Below are positions 32,460 through 44,379 of a stretch of DNA of 64,000 bases, in pieces. The notes beneath the pieces are model-generated. The model did no database searches. It was given only the letters and a program-made list of their open reading frames with translations, and had not been told where the DNA came from. The stretch covers positions 9,185,390 to 9,249,389 of the forward strand of contig NC_061061.1 in NCBI RefSeq assembly GCF_021917145.1, read 5' to 3'. Position 1 is the stretch's first letter; each line of letters opens with the position of its first letter. A program made the translations under genes and the position numbers. The stretch is from Hypomesus transpacificus (lineage: Eukaryota > Chordata > Actinopteri > Osmeriformes > Osmeridae).

Positions 32460-34164
32460 GATGCATCTCTGGTGAATACTGTCAATCTGAAATATTGAGG
32501 ATGAGGTCCTGAATTGATTCACTCAAACGGCATTTTGTATGGCAATATCCTAAGGTGAAATGTATAGAGGTACTACAAGGGACACCGTTTTCAGTTGGTT
32601 GTGTTTTATTAAGTTACAGCAGACTGATAAAAAAAAAGAGAGCAAGCAAGACTTCATGGTAGTCCTACAGTATCCCAGATACATGAATGAACATGACACT
32701 AAAGCAGTAGAAGCGGAATAGTCTCTTATCTGCCTTTGAAATGGAACACCTAAGAGATCTAGATAGCCATCGAGAGCTAGCGCGTTATGTGCAGCAGCTG
32801 TATTGAAAAATTAGACCTACGGGAAAAAAACTAATGTACAGTGCATTTTGTCTTAATGATTGACATTATCCATTCCTTGTCCATCTTAGCGTATCAGTAC
32901 AGAATTACATGGGGGTGTATGACGATGATTCTGGTTTAACAGAAATACAGTGCACTATATATTCTATTAAGTACTCAGGATGGTTATTAAGAAATCCATT
33001 ACTAGTCTGTGTAATATTTGTTTTAAGTGCCATCAATGACTAGCTGGTGGCCACATTCAAATTTTCAAAATATTACATTTCCCAACTGATTTAATGGCTT
33101 TAACTTGATCTTAAAGTAGCGAAACATTCCTCATTTAAGGGGTTATAGGGGGCTCCTAATATAAATGTAACAAAACCATTTCCCTCTAAAAACATTGTAC
33201 AAAGCTTTTTGCAATACAGAAAAATATTTACAAGGGCCCTTTTTTTTAAGTGTAATAACAATAATGCATCAAGTCCAGCTTTGGCACTCAACGGTCCCAC
33301 CCCCACAGTCAGTGCTTCATGTGAACTTTCTTCAGTGAACTTCCTGTCCACATCCTGGTGTCAGAGGCAAGGTGTGATATCATTGGTTCCCGATTCAACT
33401 TTCCATAGATAATCTTCAGCGTAACTCCAGCATTCTTCAGAACGTCTATCTAAAAGACTAAATCACAAGACAAATAGCATTAACAGTAGACACAATGTTG
33501 TCAACTAACACACCATATTTTATCTAACCACCACAAGCCTGTTATAAAAGTAGCTTTCCCCACTACCTCACTGGCCAATTGGTTTGATAGAACCTAGTGC
33601 AGAGACCCTATTCAATAATCAAATAAATGGCCCATTTACACTACAGTATGTCCAGATCTAGTGTGAACTGGCTGGCAACCCTCTTCCTGCCAGGATGTTT
33701 TGCTAACCAACCAATCAGGCTAAATTATAGGTTCCCTGCTTCCTGGGTGATTACAGCAGCTGCTAGATTTAAAGAGATAGCTAACCCATTCCACAACTTG
33801 ATAGACCAGATTCGTATTACTTATTTCAATGGGGACCATCATTAATTTCACTGATTACATAATGACTATTTAAATAAAAAGATTAGAGTTGCAAGGATGA
33901 ATACACATGATCATTGTTTAGAGGAATGACCATCATACGAGGAACTTATGGTATGAGCATTTATTAAAACTTGATCAACTTGGAAAAATTGTGTGCTGTA
34001 AAACTTTTCAACAGCAACAGCATGAACACTCAATCCAATTTAAACAGGGGCCAGTGGCTCTGTGGCCCACCCTTTATGGCGTGGATAATAACATAACCTT
34101 TGTAAACTTCAATAAAAAAAAAAGATTTGTTGGCATGTTGGGAGATTACCTTACCATGCTTATT
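32460..34164. other. derl1-zhx2 convergent intergenic region
   Basis: The two genes converge here. The right part is likely zhx2 3' UTR (minus strand). No ORF with recognisable homology and no clear repeat family. Confidence 0.5.
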
Positions 34165-36627
34165 TCAGCCAGTCACCCTTCCAGGGTGGTCCACAGCCAG
34201 TACCTCTGCCTCTGGGCCTAGCCGTTGCATGTCAAGACCTTTCCCCTCCTCACCCACAGCCATGGTCACTTTCACCCACCTCCCCCGGTCAATGGCGGCC
34301 TGCCCAGGCTGGTCTCGGGCACGACTCAGGTCAGACATGCTCTGTCCCAGCTTGTTGGTGAACCACTGGACTATATCCTTGTTGGAAACTGGCTGGAGTT
34401 TTGAACACTCAGGCATCTTGTCCGCATCTTCCTCCAACTTCAAGACTTTGGCTGGGGAAGGTTGGAGAACGCTCTGGGTCTTCTCTGTGACTGCTAAGGA
34501 GCTCTGGCTGTTTTGAGCTTTGCTGTTCAGGTTCTGGAACTGTTCCATCCACTCCAAGGTTCCGTTTTTCAGCGCTGAACGGTTGTCCTTGAACCATCGG
34601 ACTATATCAATGCGAGCCAGGCCTGTTTGGACCTCCAGATGGTTGTACTCCTCGGGTGAAGGCCACTGTGTCTGTGTAAAGACCTCTTTGAGGAGGCCTA
34701 GTGATTTGCTGTCTATGGGTTCAGGGCTAGTGGAGGCTAAGAGGAGAGGGAGGGGGAGAGGCAGAGAGGAGGATTGGATCTTGCCATCCTGCTGCTCATG
34801 AACACCGTTCTGCACCCCTCGATAATCCTCTGGGATTTTGGGACCCATCGAGTTCAGCAGGGCTTGCTCCAAGTTATCCCTCAATGCCCTTCGCTCCAAA
34901 AACCAGCAGTCAATCTCAGTTTTGGAGAGCCTACTGTTCTCCACCAGCTGGTCCACCTCAGCCTCTGTGGGCGAGCTGCTCCTCTGAAAGCTCTCCTCCA
35001 ATGTCTTGAGCTGCTCAGACGACTTGCCTTTGACCCTCTCCAGGAGAGGAAAGTGCGTGGGGATCGTTATTTTGGGCAGAGCGTCTTTAGAGGGGAGCTC
35101 GCTCTTCACCTGGGGGGCACTTTTGAGGTTGAGCAGACGCTGCTCGCTGAACCACTTCTTGATTTCCCCCCTGGAGAGACCGGTGGTCTCGATGAGGCGG
35201 TACACCTCCTCCTCCTCTGGGAACTGGCACTGCGTGTAACTAGCCTTCAGCACGGCTAACTGGTCAGGGGTCTTGTTCGAGTCTGCTGTGAAGACAAACT
35301 TTGGGGGGACAATCTTGGGGGCGGTCTGAACGGTTTGGATTATAGAGGGACGTTTGATCTCTGTCCCGACAACGACAGGGGACGCCAGTGGACGTTTGAC
35401 AGACTGTGCAACCTGATTGGCCAGAGTTAAGGCTATGGGAGCACAGGTGACAGTTGAACCATTAGTCACTTGTGTCAGAACTAAGCTGGTCTGCCCCAGA
35501 ACTTGGCAAGGGATGGTCTGAAGGAGGGAGTGGGGCGATTTGGTGGACTGAGGGGTAAGCTGGGCGGGCAGTACAGTGAACGTATGAGGAACTGACTGGA
35601 TGGTACCATTGAACATCTTCTTCCTGGCCTCTTCCACCTCCTCAGGGGACCAGCTTATGCCCTGCTTCAGCCTCTGGGTGGTGAACCACACCTTGATCTG
35701 CTCCTCTGGGTGTTTGGAGGCGGCAGTCAGCCAGGAAAGCTCTGCCTGGGTCGGGTAGGGGAACTTGTTAAAGGAGGTGATGAGAGTCAGGTTACCATCC
35801 AAGGAAGGGTTGTATTTGGATGTGTTTAAAGGAACAGCGATTTTTGGTACCAAGTTGTAGTTGGGGGGTCGCTGTAGAGATGGCATGATGTGAGAGAGAC
35901 CATCTTTGAGAGTGGCCTCGGGGATGATTACGGTTCCGTTCACGTTCAGAGCCGTGATCTGCTTTTTACTCAGCTCCGGGGTCAGTTTTCCCAGCTGGCT
36001 TTCTGGCAATGTCCGTTTGTTGTCCGTTTTTGACTTGCCAATCTTCACGGTGGTGGACCTGCTCAGAGGAAAGGTGGCAATGTCTGCTCTGGACACGGCA
36101 CCACTGGTGTTGTAGATGACTGCATTGCTGGAACCTTCTATTGTCTGCTCTAATATGGTCTGGTTGTTCAGTTTGACCCTCTTGAACTTGAAGTTGCTTT
36201 CACCAGGATGAAACCTCTCATTGTGCTCTGTCAGGGTGTCAAACTTCTTGGTGTTGAAGTTGCAGACTGCGCATAGGTAGAGAGGGTTGAGGATGACGTT
36301 TGGGTGATTGGCATCCACGTGCTCTTTGAACTCGTTGATGTTCTGGGTCGAGAAGGGGCAGTACTTGCACTCATAGCCTCCTCCTTGATGCTTTCTTTGT
36401 GGGGGCTTTGGGTCTGTCTCTGGCCTCTCCAGTGCTGGAGAAAGCTGTGGTGGGCAACTGGGCTCCACGACTGGGGGCTGCATCTCACTGGGAATGTCCA
36501 TCTGAGGCGGCCCCTCCTCAGCAGGACTGTCCCTAGACGCCTCCATCTCATCCTGCTCTGGAGCCCCCTGGTCCAGAGCATTGGGCCGGATCATACAGGG
36601 GGTGGTGGACTTCCTCCGGCTGGACAT
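34165..36627 (-). CDS. zhx2: ZHX2, zinc-fingers-and-homeoboxes protein 2
   Basis: ZHX2 is a nuclear transcriptional repressor, known in mammals as the alpha-fetoprotein regulator Afr1. The whole coding region is one exon of 820 codons, as in mammals (human 837). The N-terminus MSSRRKSTTPCMIRP is shared with zhx1. Two C2H2 zinc fingers are intact: C87/C90/H103/H108 (YECKYC...) and C119/C122/H135/H140 (YLCAVC...). Four homeodomains follow, with helix-3 WF motifs in IKVWFTTQRLKQG, EIKKWFSEQRLL, EIDCWFLERRAL and DIVRWFKDNRSALKNG. ZHX2-specific blocks such as WLTAASKHPEEQIKVWF and ARKKMFNGTIQSVPHTFTVL separate it from ZHX1/3. Near the C-terminus KDIVQWFTNKLGQSM looks like the remnant third helix of a fifth homeodomain. 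Non-coding 5' exons probably lie to the right of 36640. Confidence 0.97.
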   Translation of the reverse strand: MSSRRKSTTPCMIRPNALDQGAPEQDEMEASRDSPAEEGPPQMDIPSEMQPPVVEPSCPPQLSPALERPETDPKPPQRKHQGGGYECKYCPFSTQNINEFKEHVDANHPNVILNPLYLCAVCNFNTKKFDTLTEHNERFHPGESNFKFKRVKLNNQTILEQTIEGSSNAVIYNTSGAVSRADIATFPLSRSTTVKIGKSKTDNKRTLPESQLGKLTPELSKKQITALNVNGTVIIPEATLKDGLSHIMPSLQRPPNYNLVPKIAVPLNTSKYNPSLDGNLTLITSFNKFPYPTQAELSWLTAASKHPEEQIKVWFTTQRLKQGISWSPEEVEEARKKMFNGTIQSVPHTFTVLPAQLTPQSTKSPHSLLQTIPCQVLGQTSLVLTQVTNGSTVTCAPIALTLANQVAQSVKRPLASPVVVGTEIKRPSIIQTVQTAPKIVPPKFVFTADSNKTPDQLAVLKASYTQCQFPEEEEVYRLIETTGLSRGEIKKWFSEQRLLNLKSAPQVKSELPSKDALPKITIPTHFPLLERVKGKSSEQLKTLEESFQRSSSPTEAEVDQLVENSRLSKTEIDCWFLERRALRDNLEQALLNSMGPKIPEDYRGVQNGVHEQQDGKIQSSSLPLPLPLLLASTSPEPIDSKSLGLLKEVFTQTQWPSPEEYNHLEVQTGLARIDIVRWFKDNRSALKNGTLEWMEQFQNLNSKAQNSQSSLAVTEKTQSVLQPSPAKVLKLEEDADKMPECSKLQPVSNKDIVQWFTNKLGQSMSDLSRARDQPGQAAIDRGRWVKVTMAVGEEGKGLDMQRLGPEAEVLAVDHPGRVTG

Positions 36628-39600
36628 GACTTGGCTCTGCTGCTCTGGCTGGGCTGTGGAGGGGGGGACAGCAGGGGGAGAAGGTGTGTGTCAGCGGTGT
36701 GGAGGCGCTGCTGGGACTGACTCAGCTGACGGTCAGTGTCAGCTACACTGGGTGACTTCATGAGACTTCATCACACACCACCCAACCTAGAAGGGTTTGA
36801 TGATAAAGATAATGGTGTATTAATACTTGTTCTGATTATTATCATTATTATTTGTAAACAATAACCTAAAACAAATGTAATATTAATTTGATTACCATTG
36901 AGACAAATTCCCTAAGCATCCATGTTTGTTTGTGAGAATTAATTAATATTTGGCTAGGACTAACATTAACATTACAATTTTATGGTTATATTTGGAAAGA
37001 GAGCCTGTATGCAAAATAATGCACAACTTGATTTCCCTGGGTGATATTTTAATGAAGGATCAGCAGAACTAATACAGCAGACTGTAAAAAAAAAAAAAAA
37101 AAGTAATTGATATTCTGTCTGCCTCACGCACCGACTCACATTTCAATAAAGCCAAATGAAACGACGACCAAAATGGAAATACCACTGCAGAGAACTCTTG
37201 TTGCATCTGACAATTCAAGTCTCAATCAAAGTAGAAACTGCATGAGAACTTTTATTCATCATCACTAGAAGTCACCCATTTTAGTTCTCTGGTACTGGCA
37301 TTCTACCAGATGACAGGTGTGGAGAGGATTCGATTTCAGTTGTGCCCCATGCTACATCACTGACCATATTAGCGCTAAAATTAATAATCACCTCAAATTT
37401 ATAAAACAGCTAGCACCATCAAAAAACCAAGTCGAGCCTCAATTCCATGTTGTAGCCATGGCAACCAAAAACATAGAAAGCTGCTCCAGTGCCACCGTTA
37501 CCATTGACTATGGGGAACGTTTTGCCATCTTGCTTATACCCATCAAAAATCCCTGTCATCTCTAAACAACAGAAGTGCGGGCTGGTTTATTTCAGGCAGG
37601 GCCGTGGTCTGATGAGAACAGTTTCTGTGCTTTGTCACTCACGGCCAACAGACTCTACGGCTAGCCTATGTCAGACAGGGAAATGGGAGCAACTGAGGTA
37701 CTGGTGCTGCATCCTGTCTGACTGGACCTAGCTTGCAATCAGAGGCCAATTTCAGTACAGCATACTGGTCTTTGTGGCAAGTATCGCTAGCTAACTAGTT
37801 AGCATGTGTCAGACAGGAACAGAGGAAGAAACCCTGGCCAGCCTGCTGCTGTGGCCATGCTAGTGTGACCGGGGGCTGGGACATGGAAGGAGGGAGGGAG
37901 GGGAGCGCCATACTGGTGCCTCATTAAACTTGCAGGAGATTCACGCCGTCTCATATCACCGCTTTAGCTCGTCCTCCCAAAGCCAGACTGAGGAGAAAAC
38001 AGCGCAGCCCTGGCCCCTTCTGCTAGGACCCGGGCAGATCTTCTATTACAACTGGAGAGATAGAACAGCAAGATATAGGCAAGGTAGTGCAGATCATTCA
38101 ACCTCAGACGGTTCGTTTGAAGAACATAAAAAGGGACTATATACACACAACGGCCCTTCTGCACAACCGACTATGCTACCTTCTTCACACATTCCAGTAA
38201 CCATGAACCTTGGGAGTTCGACAGCCATCAGAAATGAATATGGCTTGAAAAGAAGCTGCACACCAACAGCATTATTCTTAATTATTGTTGATACGGTGAA
38301 TAATAGATTACACAGTTTACAAGGCCAACACAAACTGAACGAGGCCTGGCCTAGGACAAAGGCAGACAAATCTTACACTCACACACTCACTCATAAAAAT
38401 ACACTGGCCAACCCGATAGGACAAGACACAGAGAGTGATCACCCCTACATGCTTGGCGTACTCTGCGAGACAGAGAGAGAACTTGATCTGACAGCAGGTA
38501 AACAGTAACAAACCTGTCATACTCTCGACTCTCTCTCACACAGACACACGCCAGCTGCTGGTAGACTGTTCCAGGAGACATCTAACATCTCTACAACGTT
38601 CAAAAGACAAGAGGCTAAATCCACAAAATGCTGTCGACGGTAACGGTAATGCAGACACTGATGTTGCTAGGAATAACACTGCTGAGAGTTTGAGTACGAG
38701 GCTGCCTCGTGTGTGTTCGTGTGCAGCGTTCAGACGCAGTGTAGCAGAGGACAGCGGGGGGTATGGGGAGAGGGAGGTGGTGGTGGGAAGGAGGGGGGGG
38801 GTCGTTGGAGAACCGCTGTGTGGGCGGAGACACATCTCCACAAGTACAGCCTGTCCCAGCAGGGGTGGGGGTGGAGGAGGGGAGGCTGTATTTGGGATCG
38901 TCGCAGAATTAATTTAAATCTCATCAAATGGCTTCCTAAAACCAACCCAACCCCCGTAGAAGCAATGCATGGAAACGGACAATCGCTGGCTCTCTCTGCC
39001 CTTGCCTCAGTGCTCTATTCCGCTAAGCCTGGGAGAGGAAAGCTGTCAGTTTTGAACAAATTCAGAGAGAGACACTATGGAGGTGCTCTACTTTTGAGCT
39101 GAAATGGTACTGCTGTTACTAGTTGACATTTAAGTGAAAAAAAAGTATACAAGTTTGAGAGAAGAGCTTGCTAGACTACTTTTGGGTTGGTGTGAAAACA
39201 GCTTTTGCTCTTTTTTCTCTTTATAATAAATAGGTGATTCTGATTTAGGTGTTCTAAATCTGAGTACCGGAATACTAGCCATCCAGACCCTAAGGCCACA
39301 CCAAACTACGCAGCAGTAACCAGGCAAAATATTTCCAGCACTGACTGACACTATAAATAAACCAACCTACATGCTGCAATCCAGAAGAATTCCGAATAAT
39401 TGTTGGCAATGATGACCATAATCAGTGGCTGTTCATATTTAGTGCATGCATGTCATCCTACACACATTCTCCCATTTTTTACTTTGACCTATCAGACTGC
39501 CTTCTCTGCAGTGGGCCGAGCTTAGAGGGCTCGCTAGGCGGGCGGGATTGGTCCAGAGCTGGGGAGAGTTTCTCTGCAGTAGTGATATGTGAGAACTTCT

Positions 39601-39670
39601 GCCTCCTCTCTCTCTTCCAAGACCTGAAGATCAAGACAGAGGATGATGGGCTCATTCATTTAAACTCGAA

Positions 39671-39691
39671 GGGGGGGGGGGGGGGGGGGGG
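39671..39691 (+). repeat. Poly-G homopolymer run
   Basis: 21 consecutive G residues followed by (GA)n. Length is likely to be unreliable in assemblies. Confidence 0.9.
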
Positions 39692-42484
39692 AGAGAGAGT
39701 GATAGCGTGACCTGGTTCCAGCCCCTGCTCACACCTATACAATGCTAAGTATTCACATTATAAAAGTTAGAATGGTGTGGGTATGGCATAGAGAAATGAT
39801 CTGCCCTATTCTCGTCCTCTCCACACACACACGCACTCAGAATCCTCCTCTGAAACCCATACATAACTGTGTGTGTCGCTTCCAACAGGCTATTTACCAT
39901 CACCATCAGTGGCAGTAGATAACGTTACTGCTCAATGCCAAAGCCCTGCTAATGCTCTGCAGTGGTTATAAGGACAAAAGCGCTTCGTCTCAATAAACAA
40001 GACCTCATCTCAACATCAAGAGGGGCTAGTCAGCATAATATCTCAATGACTAATTAGGGTGGTGGATTATGTTTGGAGTATGAGAGCATTTTGACCTTGT
40101 CTGAACTCTCTCACGGCGCACCCCCTCCTCAAAACACACATAATAACTGCTATTCTATGATGACCTACACTACCATTTATTTCCCGTTTGTCATCTGAGG
40201 ACACAGGAATCAATACTGCACATTGGACACCTACCCAGCATGCTTTGTCTAGTTGTGCAGGGATAGTGACGGAGACAGGTAGGAAGTTGAGACTATAGAG
40301 ATGGTGCCCATTCCCACGAAACAGCACTTTGTCCATGGCTGTGACTTCATCAGTCAGGCAAGGGGCCTGAGTCACTTCCAGATCGTGTAGGAGCTGAGCT
40401 GCAACAACAGCCCTCAGAGGTGAACACCCCCTGAGTCACACACAGGCAGCCATCTTTAATCAGGGCAACTGGCTGGAACAGGATGAAGGATGTATGGGGA
40501 AGGAAGAATGACCTGTTATGTTACGATTTTTGCGTTGAACTTGCCAGTTCTGTCTGAAAATTGAACGTATGCGCGGGTATCAAGCACATGAAAAAACTGT
40601 TCTTTGAGAGCGTGCTATTATTATTATCATCATCATCATCAAGCCATTGGTGTAGCATCTTACATTCAACTCATCTGACGCCAGGCTGTCTCAACTCTAG
40701 ACTCCCTTTAATGCCAGTCAGTCAGCCCTAAAGTCCTGTTCTCTCCATTAGCATTATTTGACTCCATAAGCAGCAAATTCTGATAGCCCCAAATTAATCA
40801 CACCACAAACAGAAAACATATCTACACGAGTACATGAATACACGAGTTGATTGATTTTGGCCAACTCTGGCTTTGAGATATACAGCATTCAATTGCATTA
40901 TGGGATGTCTACTTAGGCCTTGAGTTTTGCACAGAATGACCCATCAGTAGCTAAAAGACAATAGTTAGCTGCATCACTGAATTTGAAGTTTATAAAATCA
41001 CCATAATAACTATTTTATCGTTTCCTCTGATAAATAACGGGATTAATAAAAAAAACAACAATGAGGACTTGCAAACAACATCAGACGTATCTTGCAGCAG
41101 ACACGTGTTGGCTGTAATCAAAACAACTTGCTACTGAATGATCAGTGGGTTATATCTGAGGCTGGATCGACTTGTTTTGATAAATTCAATCGGGAGCTAT
41201 GCTGCAACGAGGCGTCACTGTGCTACAGTTTCGCCACTGTGAGTGTTGCAGCCTATGGCCGCGGTGGAAGGCGTCACCTTCTACATCATACCACAAACCC
41301 GAAATCAAAGTAACACGCTGGCCTCTAAAGTAACCTTCTGTGTTTTGCACTAGTATGACTTTACTATAGAACGTTCTAAGAGTGGTCTGGCAATATCATT
41401 GTCCCAATCCCTTTTCTAGGTTGAAACGCAAAGGGACAAAATCTGCTCCAAATTCTTCTCTCGCCATCGACGTAACGCCATGTCGGCATTGGAGGCCATA
41501 TTTTGCTGGTTATGTCGACATAGGGGAAAAGTAGACATGTTCCCTCAATCTCGTTTGACGGTGCACGATAATTATACCCAAAACTTTTCATGCGTAAGGA
41601 TGTCCATAAATGCATTGACTTGCCTTATTTATAAGCAGACATATTGTAACTTCGCGGGTAGTCAGGTGTACACCGGGGCAACAAAAGTTCAGTGGCTAGA
41701 CAAGTTGAAACATTTATACAGTGGCGTGTGCAGTCTATGAACAACAGCAGCCGCGGTGGTGGTGGAAGGTAAAGCATAAAGCTTTAACTTTTAGACTTTT
41801 TTTCTCCATGTAGGCTACATAATGATATAAATACTTGAGCCGAATCTTACCTGTCCACCGCGAACGATGTGATGTGATGCCGGGGCAGCTGTCCCAAACC
41901 GACTTGTTTCCAATAGAAACACAAAACTGGGAATTATTCTTGGGATACGTCCGAATCCTACAGACAACGACTGAAAAGAATTGGCGTTCACGAGGGGATC
42001 TACGCCAAAAACCACATGACCAACTACGTCAGCATACGTATTTGCATACGATACAAGCAGTCCTTCCATAGTGAGGGTCTTATAATGGTTCAGAAAAGTT
42101 CGGTAATTGGACGTAAAAAATGGCATGTTATCTTCGAGAACAGACAATCAGTCGGAGCTTGACACGCTCAGCTTCCGATTTCGGAATGAATGAATTGCTG
42201 TTGCCGAGTTGCCTCTGTTGACGTCCTCTGCGCCAGATCAACGTTCGATATCTCATGGAATATTAAGTAACTCAACACTTGGCCCTCCTTCTCATTGTCA
42301 TACTCTCCGCCCCTTAGCTCCAGCATTGACGCCTACACCTCATGCCTTGCTGCAGTGAGTTCAGGTGAGCGTTACCTTGCGGTTGCACTGACCCCAAACA
42401 CTCACTCACAAGCAAACTCTCCCCTTCTAATAGAATAGAATGTACATCCCCCCTCTATTTTAAGTGTGTATACAGCTATACACA

Positions 42485-42610
<126 letters not shown>

Positions 42611-43295
42611 ACTGTACGCAGCATTGCATACTACTCAATCCTCAACATCAACCACAATCCTAATTATATTGGGATGATATTTAACAGTAATGTTCTGCTG
42701 CATAGGTAACTGTATTAATGCATTATTCATAAGAGTGAGCAGGGCTGCTCCAGTTTGTGTAGACTAATTTACATACAAATTACCACCTAATAGAATATTA
42801 ATAATTCATTTACAAGGTCTGTTTTTGTGCTGTCATTGACACTGTTAACCTTGACACATATATCTTCTTACGTATAACAAAATATACCTGAGTCTAGCAT
42901 AATGGCAAAAATATTTAGGATTTCTCAGTTTGTATCTGAACTATGTCATCCACTAGATGGTGCCAAGGGATTTTATCAATGCATTCCTAATTTGTATGCA
43001 AAGCTTGATCATGAATTTGAACCCATGGCAATACGTAATATAACCAGTTTTGGTTTAAAATGTAGCTGTTGTAGGAAGGGACAGCAGATTTGAAATTATA
43101 GTCTATTAAAACAAGATTCCAAAAGCTTTCTTTTTTGATGTAATGTTGTCTATTCATTCAACACAAAGATCTATCACACCCACCACATTATGAATGAGCA
43201 GCTGGATGGTTGGAGAAGGAGGAATGGACAGTCCTCTCACAATGGACGTATTCAGGAATAAATGTCAGCACGTGGATGAGAATGATCTGCATCTA

Positions 43296-44375
43296 CAGTT
43301 AGGTACATAAATATTTGCACACAGACACAAGTTTTGTTATTTTGTCTGTTTACCAAAACATATTCAAGACTCAGTTAAATAATGAATATGGGCTTAAACT
43401 GCAGTCTCTCAGCTTCAATTTGACGGTATTCACATCCAAATCGGAGGGAAGGTTTTGGAATTACAGCTTTATAATATGCAGCCCCATTTTTTTCATATCC
43501 ATTAGAGAGATAGCAGGAACACTTGGAGTGGCCAATTCAACAGTTTGGTACATTATGAAAAAAAAAGAATGCACTGGTGAGCTCGCAACACAAAAAGTCC
43601 AAGGAAGACAACAGTGGTGGATGATCACAGGATCCTTTCCACTGTGAAGAAAAACCATCCAGCCAAGTAACAAACACTCTCCAGGAGGCAGGCATATAAT
43701 CATCCAAGTCTACCATAAAGAGAATACTTTATGAGAGCAAATACAGAGGGTTCACCACAGGTGCAATGCAAACCACTAAAGTCTCAAGAATAGAAGGGCG
43801 AGATTAGACTTTGTCAAAAACATCTAAAAAAAGCCAGTTGATTGGATGACACATGAACGCAACCCAGGAGGAAGGACAAATAGGTAAAATATTCCGCATT
43901 GGCTGAGTGAATCACCTGATCTCAACCCGACTGAGCATGCATTTCACTTGCTGAAGACAAAACTTTAGGCAGAAAGACCCACAAACTAACAACAACTGAA
44001 GACAGCTGCAGTAGGAAAAGGCCTGGCAAAGCATCCCAAAGGAAGAAACCCAGAGTTTGGTGTTGTTCATGGGTTCCAGACTTCAAACAGTCATTGCCTG
44101 CAAAGGATTCTCGACAAAGTATAAAAAATGAACATTTTATTTATGATTATGTTCATTTGTCTAATTACTTTTGAGCCCCTGAAATAAGGGGACTTTGCAA
44201 ACAAACAGTTGCATGTCCTAAACGTTTCATACAATATTTTTGTTCAACCCCTTGAATTAACGCTGAAAGTCTGCACTTTAATTGCATCTCGGTTCTTTCG
44301 TTTAAAATCCATTGTGGTGATGTACAAAGCCAAAATTAGGAAAATTGTGTCTGTCAATATTTAATGACCAAACTA
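43296..44375 (+). mobile_element. Degenerate Tc1/mariner transposon
   Basis: Starts CAGTTAGGTACATAAATATT after a TA, and the right end is an imperfect reverse complement (TTGACAGA-type tail to CCAAACTA) before another TA. Internal plus-strand remnants of a Tc1 transposase helix-turn-helix region read as REIAGTLGVANSTVWYIMKK. Remains of long terminal inverted repeats are seen on both sides (for example TTTGAGCCCCTGAAATAAGG near 44170). The reading frame is broken by stops and large deletions, so it is a fossil. Confidence 0.8.
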
Positions 44376-44379
44376 TAGC

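Noticed and set aside
37930-38508. 192-codon ORF upstream of zhx2
   Set aside because: No domain, no family resemblance and an antisense ORF of similar length; treated as chance.
38700-38900. Possible CpG-island promoter of zhx2
   Set aside because: G-rich, but most of the signal is simple G-tracts; no splice donor or conserved element could be tied to zhx2.
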